The position numbers were made by a program, and so were the translations under genes. Shown here piece by piece: positions 12,094-23,475 of a stretch of 64,000 nucleotides of DNA. The notes beneath the pieces were generated by a model. It did not search any database and had not been told where the DNA came from. It saw only the letters and a program-made list of their open reading frames with translations. The DNA lies in the NCBI GenBank assembly GCA_001910725.1, contig MJGA01000010.1, forward strand, positions 248,001 through 312,000, given 5' to 3'. The DNA comes from Phanerodontia chrysosporium (Eukaryota > Basidiomycota > Agaricomycetes > Polyporales > Phanerochaetaceae). Numbering within the stretch: position 1 is the stretch's first letter; each line of letters starts with the position of its first letter.

Positions 12094-13049
12094 AGCCGCC
12101 CGTCACCTATACCTTCTCCCTTCCTCTCGAATGACCCTCACATCGGTCTTCACTACCGTTCGTTCACTGCTCCTCTCTAAAACACACTTCGTTCGTTACC
12201 CCCGGCATCGTCCCGCATCCATCGAATCCCACTCGTTTTCTTTCTCTGCACGCAATCCCCATCTCCAGACAACCATCTTGAACACCAATCTCAATATGCT
12301 ACGTCTCCAGTATAATCTCTTTCTCGGGTGTGTCTGTATCCCCGGTGCACGGGAACGCCGGATCCGAGCGGCGTTGGCTAGCGTTATCATGTACCAGCTC
12401 TCGAAACTAATGCGTGTCGCATGCTTCTCGCTCTTCTATTATCTGCAGGGCTGCTCCCCGTTCATATTTTCAACAGTTGCTCTCTTCATCTCCGTGCCCA
12501 CGTTCCTCGCATCTCTTTTCTTAAGATATCGTTTTTTCTCAGCTCCGCCCCGTCCAATCAGTCGGTCCGCATATCCCCCTCGTTCTCCCAGAGGCGTTTG
12601 CTCCTGTGCCCCCCCGACCTCACCGTGTCTCGCCTGCTGCCGACAGTAGACCTTTCTTAGATCCGTGCGTCGTTCGTGGTTTCTGGCAGTCCCCGTTTCT
12701 GTTGCTCTTTCTGATTCCATCCATTATCGCGGCTGCCTAGGGACGTTTGGCATTTGTTTATGTATCTAAGCGTCAGTTATTCAAGGTGTCATCCTCTGCG
12801 ATTGCCAGGGTGTCGTGGCTCAAGGGTACTAGGTGCGGTAAGACGACGCCGCTGGTGCTCTAACCTCTCGAATATGACATCGATAGACTTCACAGGGAAG
12901 CTAGGTAAGCACAAGGTGGTTGCTACGATATCGAGCTCATTCCTCCACCATTACTTTCTACAGACGAGCCGTATCAGGATTAAGGGGACGAGCATTGTCC
13001 TTGAAGAATAACGTCGCTCGAAACCGATGTCGGCAGGACATTGGGGACG
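12094..13049 (+). other. 3' region of homeobox gene and intergenic
   Basis: Pyrimidine-rich sequence follows the TAG at 12091-12093, probably a long 3' UTR to roughly 12750. No convincing gene on either strand. Confidence 0.4.
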
Positions 13050-14070
13050 TCACGGCTCGCATAGACCGTCGAGCAAGATGATGTCGCGACCGGGCGCGCC
13101 ATGATACGTGGCTGCTGCATGAAGCTGCGCCATAATCATATCGTGGATGGACCAGCACTCGCCCTCGTCCTCCGACAATTGCCATTCAGTTTGTACAATT
13201 GCTTCGGTCGTCAGTTTCTCCAGGCCGCCGCTCTCAGCATATTTGTATGCAAGCGTCATTGCAGCACCTATCGCCTGGAGCCGGTTGCAGGACGCTCGTA
13301 CGCGCGGGTGGAGGTGCACGAACCGGGCCTTGAGGGGCCCCACGCGGTCGTCATAGCTTCGCGCTTCGCAGAGGGGCCGTCCAGGATCGACTCCGCGAGC
13401 GCACGCTGCGCGGCAATGTACTCGCGCGGCAAGAGGGCATGCGGTATGGACATCCTCGTGCCGAAGAGCAGGAAGGTACTGACCCAGAGCACAGATTCAA
13501 GGTCGTGCAGGGCGTTATACGTGAACGGAGGCTTTGCGCACGCGTCCGGTAGCGTTCCACCACCCCACCAGAGACACCCGGCGTGGCAGAGTCCCTTGGT
13601 AGGGCCATCCTCAGTTGTGGCGCCAAGAAAAGGTACTCTTCTGACTCTACTTCAGCAGCACTGAAGAACGGGCTGTCCTGCCAAACACAAGTGAGTATGT
13701 AATTAGCCCTGACTTCAGACTCTTCTCGTACCGGTCTAACAACTTGATATTCAAGCCCAGATCTAGCCTCTTCCAAATCTGCGAGAACTGCGCTGTCCCC
13801 ACGGAGGGAAATATTGCTCACACACACGCGGCGGTGCACTTGACCAGCGCAGTGAAAGCTATCGAGCACTGCGGGGGATACGGTAACCATGCTGTGTTAT
13901 CTGTAAGACGACTGTAGCAACTGACCGTCGACAAGTTGTACCAGGTGCATAAATGCTTTGTGCATGCTTCGCGTCTCAACAATCGTTTTTGAAGGTGGTA
14001 CGCGTTTGATGCGGCGCATACCATCGCCACTCCGATGGTCAGTGCTCATTGCGAGCGCCACAAATGTGCT
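13050..14070 (-). pseudogene. Divergent FunK1-like kinase relic, catalytic Asp lost
   Basis: Pieces in FunK1 order on the minus strand: a segment ending TIVETRSMHKAFMHLVQLVDG with a splice donor at the same point as in intact copies, then GQVHRRVCVSNI where others have WVHRDxxxxN, then LADLEEAR, PFFSAAEV, the NALHDLESVLW helix and a C-lobe piece FVHLHPRVRASCNRL. The catalytic HRD aspartate is Arg (HRR), so phosphotransfer is unlikely. The N-terminal domain and GTRVWE region are not found upstream. Two frame changes lie in C4 and G4 runs near 13340 and 13555. Either a pseudokinase fragment or a decayed copy; it is the most divergent FunK1 sequence in the window. Confidence 0.65.
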
Positions 14071-14531
14071 GCGGGTGTGCTACGATAGTGATGAATCGTC
14101 CTACGGGCGTTACGGAGGAATGAGAAGTGAGCGGAGGGTGGAGAACAGTGACAGGTTGGTTGGAAGTAGAAGGAGGTAAGCACTTCGCGGAAGTCTGGGA
14201 ACGTCCATATCCCATCAGTGCTGATGCAGAACGGTTGCATTATCGCAGCAACGGCCCGGCCAGGCTAGTGAAGACCGCTCAAACTTCTCGGGAAGAGCAA
14301 CGGCACGATCTTTGCCATGATATAGATCTGTATGATGCCTTGACTTACATGCTGCTGCGTTGCTTGCGTTGGACTCATGTGCCAGCAGCATCGGTGTGAA
14401 GAGGGATGACACTCGTGCAAGCAGGCTGAGTCGGCATAAACAAGATTCATACATAGATCCAGCACGAAGATAACAAAACACCACTGGCAATACTGCGATG
14501 GACAATTCGATGGCACGCCCTTTCACGATCT
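14071..14531. other. Intergenic, nothing recognised
   Basis: No open frame with family motifs. Includes the 3' flank of the FunK1 gene ending at 14532. Confidence 0.4.
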
Positions 14532-17335
14532 TCAGCCACGCATGCTCCGCTTCAGCGTCCTAGGAGCCTTCGGAGTCTCCGGGAGTTCTCCATTGCTACG
14601 AGAGGCCGCCAAAGCAGCCAAACGAGCGAGGCGTTCCGCCTTGACCTGCTCTTGCAGATTTTCCATCTCCCGAATTTGCTCGGCCAAGAGGGTGGTGCGC
14701 GGCTGAAACCTGATGGGCTTCCCGTTCAGATAGAGGTAGCGAGGCTTCCGTTCGGATACAATCTTGTCAAGGACCTGGCGGAAGGTGGCATATAGGTTCT
14801 TGTCCCATGCGACCGAGAACGGGATTGCAGGTGGTTGATCCTCAGGGCCCGCTTCACCTTGAGCTCGAGCCGCTTGGTGCTTGGCCATCCAGTCGATAGC
14901 TTTCTGCTGGATGGTGAATTCCGCGTCCCGATAGGCCTTGCCCAAGGCGACACGGAGCGGGTCGAGCTGCCGAAAGATTGCCTCGAGAACTGGATGAAGC
15001 TTTGCAATCTCGGTGTACAGGCTCGAGTTCTCGGGAGACATCATCTCAAGCCTGAACTTGTCGTTATTGAAGAGCTGTGCGGACAAATTAGATCGGTTGA
15101 ATAGAAACGTGCCCCATTCGCATTCCTGCAGGTGTTCGAACTGCGGGAGCTTGGTGCTAGCGAGCAGATACCAGCTGAGCCAGAGAACGGACTCCAGATC
15201 ATGCAGCGGGTTGTGCCGGAACGGTATGAGACTTGGTGGCATCGCAGAACACATGGCTGGGACCGGCAGTGAGTCGGCCGCTGAGATGCGGTCTGACGAC
15301 TCGCTGCATGTCTCATCAGGCTCTTCATCTTCAGAGTCGGAATCCAAAGCACCAAGTCTTGGCCGCTTCGCAACCGGGACGCCTCTGTCGTCTTCTGCCA
15401 CGTGCGAGGACTCGTCCTCCACTGCAGCGAGATTCCCACCGTGACCGGTCTCGCGATTGATGAACGAGTAAATGTAGCGGCCGTCTTTCACTTCGACAGC
15501 CATGAAGTATTCTGTCCCCTGAGGGACATAGTAAGTGGCCCGTTCAATAGGCACAGGAACAGAGCGCTCACCGTTCGGACATCGTGCGTGGTCGTGTCGG
15601 TGGCTCGCTTCGCGAACTCCAAATCCGCCAACTTCCCGTAATTGTCGTGGATGAGAACATTCCCCGCGCTCACATCGCGATGGACCCATCCGCACGCATG
15701 CATCACTCCAAGAACTGGCCAGGAAATGAGCGCGGTGGTCAGCAAAGGGGCGAACTGGTACACACCCGTGATGACATCTTTCAGCGCCCAGAACGCGTGC
15801 TGCAACTTCTTGACCTCAAGTATTGTTATACCGACCTCTTCGAAGACTGTTCGGTGATGGACGCGCCGAGGGTATGCAACAAGTCTCTGCTGGGGTGCAT
15901 ATTCTGTGGCAAGAGCGCGTTTCGGCGGGTTCTTGATCTTGACGGTAGCATCGTCCTTAAGGTCCTTCTTGATGGTCAAATAGGTCTCCGATGCTGGGAC
16001 ACCCCCGCGGCAAATGATCGACAATGTGTCGTCGGGTTCGTCGTCCCTCGTCAGGACATCGCCCGAGTGAGCGACGTGAAGCAAGTGTCGGTCGAATATG
16101 TCGGCGTCTTCTTGGTTTCGGGCGGAGGCGCGGACCTGCCGAAGCACCTCTGGCTCGCGGAGCCGGCCGTGGTCGACCCAGGCGTCCTTGAGGACCAGGC
16201 AGGGGCCGAACTCGTTGCCCTTCTTGTCCAACTCTCGCACCTCCCAAACTCTCGTCCCTCGTCCCCGAATCCACTCGGCACCAATCGACGAGATCAGGCG
16301 CTGCGTGCGATACTTCTTTCCGTTGACCTCGATGTCGTATTGCACGCCGCCGGTGGCGTCCTTGGCCCCAGTAGGTTGGATGGTGTGATCGATACCGAGA
16401 TCGTGCACATCTGCCCACATGATGCGCAGGAAGAACTCAGCGACACGTTCCATCTCCTGTGGAAGTGTTTCGAATATATGAGCAATGATACTTGCATGCA
16501 TAGAGGCGTCGAGGGCATACCGTGGTAAAGTCGATGGCAAACGAGGCAAGGATGTGGGAGCGGCTGACAAACCAGATGCGCAAGTGTGCATCCTCGATGG
16601 TAAACCCAAAGGCGAAGCGACGGCGCGCATCCTCGCGCATAATGTGATTGAGAGACCAGAGCAATTGCGTGGCGTTCTAAGATGAGCGACATGCGAACAT
16701 GAGAAGAGAGGCCTCTAGTAGAATGTACACCGCACTCACGTCATTTGCCGCCTTCTTGTCGTCATCCTTCTTGAACTCAGCGGGCACGGCGATGTCGCAC
16801 CAGCGTGGCGTCTCGTCTTTGAGACTGCTACCGACGTGGTTGAACACGAAGTATCCGTCGGGCTTCCCTGAGTTGTCCCGCGTGTCCGAAATCGGTGTAA
16901 TGGTAGGCTCTAGTGCGATCTGGGTAGACCGCCTTCCCTTGTGTTTAGCCGATAGCCCCGTCGCCGACGCGATGTCCTCCATGACCTCGAAAACCTTGTC
17001 TTCCGGGAGTTGCTTGGTTGACGGCGAGCCGTCCGCGAAGGCCGCCCAGCGTAGCTGGCCATTGCGCTTGACGACGTGCTTCGATTTGGCCAGCTTCTTC
17101 ATGACATCGTCCATTTTGATTCTCTTGTGAAGCGGGGGAGCAGGTACTCCATGAAGTAGTCCCAGTCGACCTCGGAGACCCGCTCCTGCATCTCCGCAAG
17201 CATCGTCTGGCGAAGCTTGTCAATGGCCAGGTCGGGCGGGCAGGATATCTTGGATAGAGTGGGCGTGTCATGAGAGTTGGCTAGAGTACGTTTCAGGATG
17301 TGGGAAGGCATACTGCTGAGCGGGTGTGCAGCCAT
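14532..17335 (-). CDS. FunK1 protein kinase, one frame break (857 aa if corrected)
   Basis: Exons 17335-16740, 16676-16521, 16456-15766, 15714-15572, 15518-14532. Exons 2-5 are open and in frame. Exon 1 changes frame at a run of five C (gene strand) near 17140; one added base gives a 2574-nt reading frame. Hallmarks: IRGRGTRVWEVREL and LVLKDAW in exon 3, HHRTVFEEVG, catalytic WVHRDVSAGN and DLEFAK in exon 4, GTEYFMAVEV at the start of exon 5, then FRHNPLHDLESVLW. Between the last two lies VAKRPRLGALDSDSEDEE, a basic patch next to an acidic CK2-like stretch. The C-terminus has a predicted coiled-coil-like run rich in E, Q, L and R. Forms a subgroup with the loci at 17898-19270 and 26785-29427. 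Confidence 0.85.
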
Positions 17336-17376
17336 GACGGAGAGGTTGTGGCGACCCCGCCGCTGGAGAGTCTGCG

Positions 17377-17402
17377 TTTATATGACTTGTAGTCTGCGGC
17401 CA
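17377..17402 (-). promoter_or_regulatory. FunK1-type core promoter
   Basis: Gene strand reads TGTGGCCGCAG (GGCC at 17398-17401), then about 12 bases, then ATATAAAC (17376-17383), about 40 bases before the ATG at 17335. Same layout as the other FunK1 promoters. Confidence 0.5.
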
Positions 17403-17409
17403 CATTGTC

Positions 17410-17897
17410 TGCCTTGCGCTTTAGAGGGTTCGACATGATATGAAGAAGGTGGCCTGCGGGGTGTTGTAGATGAAAGGATCGAAGTGGGACACCTGCCATA
17501 TTGGGAACGCTCATGTTCGATACGCAGCTCCGAAAAGGCGGAGCGCTCACCGCCGCGACGCACACTCGACCATATCTCTTTCATGTGGCCGTCACATCCG
17601 AATAACTTGTATCACTTCCTTTGCACCGATTTCTGCCACTGGCTTGTCGGGCACTAGGGCCGCAGTGGCCAGGTCTAACTCTGTAGCTCTTCAATGGTTG
17701 GCCAAATGCTACCGTCCGAGCCTTTCGTGAGACGACGCGACGTGCAGCTATGTATGAGAGACTCTGCATGCGTCAGCAAGCAGGTGATCGAAGGAACATA
17801 GGACAAATCGACTTCATTTCGCGGAGCGAGATCATGCTAACTGGAAGGCGGATGCGCAATTACAAAGAGTAGTAAGATCAACTATCCAACCCAAGCA
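17410..17897. other. Intergenic, nothing recognised
   Basis: Lies between the 3' end of the truncated FunK1 locus and the promoter of the FunK1 gene starting at 17335. No coding signal. Confidence 0.4.
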
Positions 17898-19270
17898 TCA
17901 GTCTTGCAATAGCTTCCGCTTATGTGCCCCAGAACCCTCAGGAGTCTTTGAGGCCTGTCCGTTGTTGCGGCGAGAGGCCGCGGAAGCAGCCAGTCGGGCG
18001 GCCTGCTCTGCCTCGACCAGCTTCTCCAGTTCCTCGATCTCCTGAGGTCTCTCGGCGAAGACGATTCCACGAGGCTTGAACCTGATAGCCTTCCCACGAA
18101 CGTACAGATATCGCCTGTCCGACGTCATCTTCTCGAGGGCGCTATGGAAGGTATCGTACAGCTGCGCGTCTTCGGCGACAGAGAAGAGTATACCAGGGGG
18201 CCGGTCCTCCTCCGGTACAGCCGCACCCCGAGCCCGAGCCGCCTCGCGCGCGGCCAGCCACTCCCTGGCGTGCCTACTGGCGGCGATCTCTGCGTCCCGG
18301 TAGAGCCGCACCAAGGCCACGCGGAACCTGTTGAGCTCTGAGAAAAGGGACGTGAAGATGGGATGCAGTTTCCGCGCCTCGACCATCAGAGTGGGACGGT
18401 CGGGCAACATCACCTCGTCCCTGAAGCTGGTGTCGGCGAACAGCCGTGCGGAGAGGCTGTAACGGCTGAGCGCGAAGCTCGCACTCCTGTAACCCCCTGG
18501 ACACGGGGACACTTTGGTGCCGAGGAGCAGATACCAGCTCAGCCAGAGAACAGACTCGAGGTCGTGCAAAGGGTTGGGCCGGAACGGCGCGAGAGGTTCT
18601 GGGTGAGGATCATGGGCAGTGATTGGCGGCGCGACCGGTACTGCTCTGAACACGTCACCGTCTTCTGCGTCAGAATCAGAGAAATCGAGCCTTGGCCGCT
18701 TGGTCTTCGGGCTGCCGGTATCGGCGGGCAAGGCTCCAGCCTGCGGGTCATGCAGGACATCAATAGCAACCAGGTGGTCGGCGTCGGAAAACCTGTACTG
18801 GCCCCGCCGCACCTCAACGGCCACAAAGTATTCGGTCATCTACGAGATGCAGTGAGTCCATATCTCCGAAAGGAATAGCAGAGGCGTGCGTACCGCTCGG
18901 ACATTGTGCGTGCGCATGCCAGGGTCTCGCTTCGCGGGCTCCAAATCGGACAGCCTGCCGTAGTCGTCGTAGATGAGCACGTTCTCTGGACTCACGTCGC
19001 GGTAGATGCAGCCACGCGCATGCATTGCTCTGAGCACTGTGCCCGCAGGTGAGTTCGACTGTCCCAGAGCCGACAGCTGTTACGCACCGCGGACTACATC
19101 TTGCAGTACCACGAACGCGTTCTTCAGGGTCTTGGCATCGAGTATGGTTGCACTGGCCTCTTTGAGGACCATTCGATGGTGCATACGCCGAGGGTATGCG
19201 CCGAGCTTTTGCTGGGGGGCATATCTCATAGTGAAGGCGCTCTCACGGGCAAGTTCAAGTGTGGTAGTGG
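17898..19270 (-). pseudogene. 5'-truncated FunK1 kinase
   Basis: Only the last part of exon 3 and exons 4-5 remain. The first recognisable residues are RYAPQQKLGAYPRRMHHRMV at about 19220-19165, continuing to LQDVVRG and a donor. Exon 4 has RGCIYRDVSPEN (YRD instead of HRD; the aspartate is kept) and SDLEPAK. Exon 5 opens with TEYFVAVEV, has TKRPRLDFSDSDAEDGD (basic patch plus acidic run) and RPNPLHDLESVLW, and stays open to the stop at 17898. The N-terminal region, GRGTRVWE and ATP-site lysine segment are gone. The break coincides with a dispersed repeat at 19361-19510. Closest relatives are 14532-17335 and 26785-29427. With no start codon or ATP-binding half it is probably non-functional, though the open exon 5 suggests a recent truncation. 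Confidence 0.75.
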
Positions 19271-19360
19271 GAGAACAGTCACGTAGCGCAGTGAAAGAGT
19301 CATGTTTTTTGACGCAGTGCTTTGTCTCTGGAGCGAGTGCAACTTCTCCTTGTGCCGGCC

Positions 19361-19510
19361 CATCCCGAGATCACCGATGAACTGATGCGCCCAACGCCAC
19401 CACGGCCCGCCGCACCCCAAATATGGATGCACCGCCCAGTTCCCACGGTGCCCGTTGCTTTCGTTCCACCACGAGCGCGCACGGCTGGCTCGCGGGTGCA
19501 CAGCCTGCAC
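19361..19510 (+). repeat. Dispersed repeat, copy 1
   Basis: About 125-150 bp that reappears inverted at 49237-49372 with roughly 80% identity by eye (shared stretches gccaccacggcccgccgc and gttgctttcgttccaccac) and in part at 29765-29830. It directly abuts the truncated end of the FunK1 locus at 17898-19270. Confidence 0.65.
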
Positions 19511-19649
19511 CTCCTCCATGTCAGTCACGCGATGCAGGCTAAGTGCGCCGGCCCGAAGCATTGCGAACGCATGCAATCCAATCTCTCCAGGTTCATCAGC
19601 GCACCCCTATTGTCCACGGCCACCACGGCCACCTCGTCGAGCCCGGGAA

Positions 19650-19690
19650 GCAAATGGCCGCAAAGCGCGCCGCTATGATATATAATGAAA
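19650..19690 (+). promoter_or_regulatory. FunK1-type core promoter
   Basis: ATGGCCGC (19654-19661) followed by ATATATAA (19678-19685), about 40 bases before the ATG at 19727. The last 15 bases before the ATG (TCATTCTCGCCGTC) closely match those of the paralogue starting at 30657. Confidence 0.5.
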
Positions 19691-19726
19691 GCCAGGCAAG
19701 ATGTGCAGGCTGTCATTCTCGCCGTC

Positions 19727-22442
19727 ATGACCGAGCCTCAGAGTACGCCTGATACCGCCCATCCCAGTTTTTCGAATGCTTTCTCCCATATTCGACTGAG
19801 GGCTACTGTGAGCGCGCCAATGGATCCGAGTACCTCAGGCCAGAAGAGGCTCGCAGTCGGTGATCTTCAGGAGCAAGTCCTCGTGCAAGACTGGCAATTC
19901 TTCGAGACATATATTCTTCCCCCGTTACCCAGCTCCATGAGGGTCAAGAAGGTCATAGGCGAGCTCGAGAAGAACAAGGTGGTTGTGCTAAAGCATGGTC
20001 GTCTGGTCTGGTCAGAATTTGAACTGGGGGACCTGATGACATACCGCTGTTCACCTCTTGAGCTCAACGAGAACGAGATATTCAAGAAAATCCAAGCCAT
20101 TGCGACCGCGATCAAGAAGGCCACTGGCAAGACTCACCGAGCAGAGAGACTCTTTCGTTGCAACCCGAATAGGACACCAGAGTCCGAGAGCAGGGATAAC
20201 AATACGAGACCGGATGGGTACTTCCTGCGCAACCCCAAAGAGGGCTCGGTGGATGTCAAGAACCCCCTCTGGTACAACGTCGTGGTCCCGTGCGAGTTCA
20301 AGGTCGAGGGCTCGGAGAAGGACAAGAACAGGGTACGTGTTAAGCCCCCTCTCGCTCTCCCAGACGGACTGAACTTTTGGTCAGAACTGGTCTCAGATTC
20401 TGTGGTCGCTCAATCATCTCATGCGAGAAGATCCAACTCGCCGGTTTGTGATCGGCTTCACCATCGAGGCAACCGAGCTGCGTGTATGGTACGCAAGTCG
20501 CTCTGACATGATGGTCTCCCTCCCGGTCGATTTCACGAAGGTGAGGGCCTTGTTCGTCCACCGCTTGCGAATCTAACACTTCCATATTCTTAGGACGTCA
20601 GACGTGTCGTCGACTTCTTTCTTCGTCTGCAGTTTGCGGACGATTGCGAACTCGGTATGGACAACACCATCACTCGCCTCGGCACGCTCGACAGCACGGG
20701 TCGCGTCCAGTACGACATCCGCGTTGGCGACAAGACGTACCGGACTCAGCGTCTCGTTTCTTCCATCGGCGCCGAGGCCATCCGAGGCAGGGGTACACGC
20801 GTGTGGGAAGTGAGGGAGCTCGATAGTTCCGGGAAAGAGACGGGTCCCTCGGTTATCCTGAAAGACTTCTGGGCGGACGTCAAGAGACAACGCGAAGTAA
20901 CAATCAATTACAAGATACGCGACAGCGAAGCCATAAACGACGATCACGCAAGGGAGCTGAAGAGGTGTCTTCTCACCCCGTTGAACTGGTGGGATGTTGA
21001 GGCGGACGGCGAACCAGACACAACCCCGCCACCGATGCTCAGTCGAAAGCAGCCTGACCCTGCTGCGCAGGCCCAGACAGACCACATTACCACGAAGACC
21101 ATGTCTGACGGAGACATTGCGTCAGATATTCCGACCACTTGCACCAAGTCTGAGCAGTTCATGTACGGTGAGAAGGTGCATCATCGCACCGTATTCCAGG
21201 AAGTAGGCACGACAATCATGGACGCCAAAACACTCTCGAATGCCTTCGATCATCTCGCCGAAGTCGCCATATGTACGTGTTGCGCGTTCTGGCATTGTAT
21301 GTATCCCTTGTTTTGACGGCTCTACTCTCCTAGCCCTGCATGCCTTGCATGCAGCCGGGTGGGTGCATCGCGACATCAGTGCCGGCAACATCATCATCTA
21401 CGGGGACCAAGTCAAGTTGGCAGACATCGAGTACGCCAAGGAAGAATCAGACACTGTTCGGCATGACGTGCGCACGGTATGTGGATTGTTTTGTGACTAG
21501 CAGGTGAGCGACGAGCTGACGCCCTGCACGTTACAGGGAACGATCTTCTTCATGTCAGCTGAAGTGTATTTTGGCACATACGCCCTTGCCAACACTTCCA
21601 GCATGGGGGGACTGGACTCCATCGATGAAGAGCCTACCCAACCCGAGAACCCAGGGGAGTGGAACAGGCCTCTTCGCAAGGACATGGATATCGCTCCGCC
21701 AGCAAAGAAGATGGACGACAACGGGAAGTCTAAAAACGCGTTCAAGCACAATCCGTTACACGACATGGAATCCGTTCTCTGGCTGGGACTTTACATCGTG
21801 CTGTGCGCGGTGCTCAAGCTTGAGCGGCCCCCAGACATGTCGGAGCAAGAATGGCAGCAGTATGAAGACGCGCGGGACCGACTTGCCGCCGACCTCTTTC
21901 ACGAGCCAGGAATGAGGGTCACCGTTATCATGGGTGACGAAGTCTTCCTGTCAAAGCTCGCAGGACTCCACCCTCGCGTCAGAGAGATCTGCGAGGGACT
22001 CGAGGCCGCGCGCGCAGCGCTCACCAAGGTCTACCGCATCGTCGAACGTGACCCACGCTACTTGAACTTCAAGACGATCCTCTCCGTTCCCGTTGCGCTC
22101 CCCAGCAACCCGCAAGACAAGATGCCGCTGCACCACGTCTTTGCCATGGTCTTCTGGGCGATCGCGAACCGGCTTTCGGGCAAGAACGACATCGCGTTCG
22201 AGAAGCGGCGCGGCTCCGCCGAGCAGAGGCGGAAGGTGGAGGTGCTCCGCGAGGCTGAGGACGCACGCGCCGCAGCCGAGGCGGCGCAGACGATCGCGGG
22301 TGAGCAGTCCGCTGGCCAAGGGAGGACACGCGGCGCGGCCAAGGCGCTCGAGCTGGACCCGGAGACTCGTCAGAGGGCCCAGACATGCAGGGCGAGGCTC
22401 AGGAGGCCAGCAGGTCCTGTCAGCGAGAACGCTCTCGTGTAG
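19727..22442 (+). CDS. FunK1 protein kinase, intact (829 aa)
   Basis: Five exons: 19727-20332, 20385-20540, 20594-21272, 21334-21476, 21537-22442 (2490 nt, in frame throughout). I chose the ATG at 19727 over the upstream in-frame one at 19685 because the paralogue at 30657 starts at the matching position and the TATA-like box would lie inside a longer version. Exon 1 ends in VPCEFKVEGSEKDKNR. Exon 2 has MREDPTRRFVIGFTIEAT. Exon 3 has IRGRGTRVWEVREL, VILKDFW and HHRTVFQEVG. Exon 4 has WVHRDISAGN and DIEYAKEE. Exon 5 has GTIFFMSAEV, KHNPLHDMESVLW and a charged Ala/Glu/Arg-rich helical tail. Overlaps nothing; convergent with the gene at 23476-26287. Nearly identical to 30657-33372 over an 860-bp internal tract only. 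Confidence 0.92.
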
Positions 22443-23475
22443 CGACGGGAACGGCAGACAGGCAGTTTGCATGTCGCCCTACTCGGCTCTGCCGCGCACA
22501 TACATGTATTCATGATTACACATACCTATGACATTATTTGCCAGCAGCGACAGTGCTGATAGCGAGGTGCCCGTCCAGAACACACGGCCTGCGACCCCAA
22601 AACGGCCAGGGACAATGGTGTGGCCTCCTCTCTTTTTTTTTGAATAGAGAACAGGTGCAATATCTGCGACACGTCGGGGCGCGGTAAATCGCGGGTTGCG
22701 GGTATCCAACATGTGGGATACTCCGCAGGCATCGCTGCGCTCGACAAGGTCACTGCCCAAGCTTTCAAACGCATAGAGGCGTCGCTGGCCTGTTCAATGT
22801 AGCTCCAGATCGTGCAGTTTGGGTCACCCATCCGATGCGACCGACTGCAGGTTCTTCGAGGCAGCTTCTCATGTAAGCGGGAGATATATTGGCGATAGCA
22901 ATACACCGCGGTGGGCTGCCTCTCGCGTGCAACCCGCGGAGACGGCGCGTGCGGATAATAGCGCGGAAGACACTGGGTTATGCTTCCGACGTCCAACTTG
23001 GGGCATACGAGTTCACCGAGCTGTTGACAGATACCGCATATATTGCATGATGTTTGAAACGATGGAGAAACATATCGCACGCATACACGCGACCGGGGGT
23101 TGTCCCACAGACTGGTCCTTGTTCGTCTTCCTCGGCCCTCCCTGGCATCCTCAGGGCCTTCTGGTGCTCCGAGAGGCTCTGGCGCTTCATGAACACGATG
23201 TCTGCGTCACTCTTTAACATGCGCGCAATTTCGTCGAACCGCAGATTGACGTGTGAGTGCACAGGTGCAGGTTGGCGCGCGCCGGCCTCCGCTCAAGAGT
23301 GGTGGATAGTCCTCTGACGACCTCAATTTTTGCGTCAATCGCGGAGAGCAGCTGAGGAAGGAGTCAGGCTGTACAACTCATGGCCATCTTGAGTCTATTC
23401 CTAGTGCCCAGTATATCAGAAATCGAAAATTCGTAGTAGGGTACATTGAACCGACGTTATAACTCTGCACATTTT
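22443..23475. other. Convergent intergenic region, unassigned
   Basis: About 1 kb between two convergent FunK1 genes. A minus-strand open stretch at 22978-23262 (94 codons) has a protein-like composition but no recognisable domain, partner exon or homologue in the window. Confidence 0.4.

Noticed and set aside
11219..12106. Minus-strand open frame of about 295 codons within the homeobox gene
   Set aside because: Arg/Ser/Pro-rich mirror of a low-complexity coding exon; no motif, no promoter.
22978..23262. Minus-strand 94-codon open frame between two convergent FunK1 genes
   Set aside because: Protein-like composition only; no start context, splice partner or homologue, so not called as a gene.
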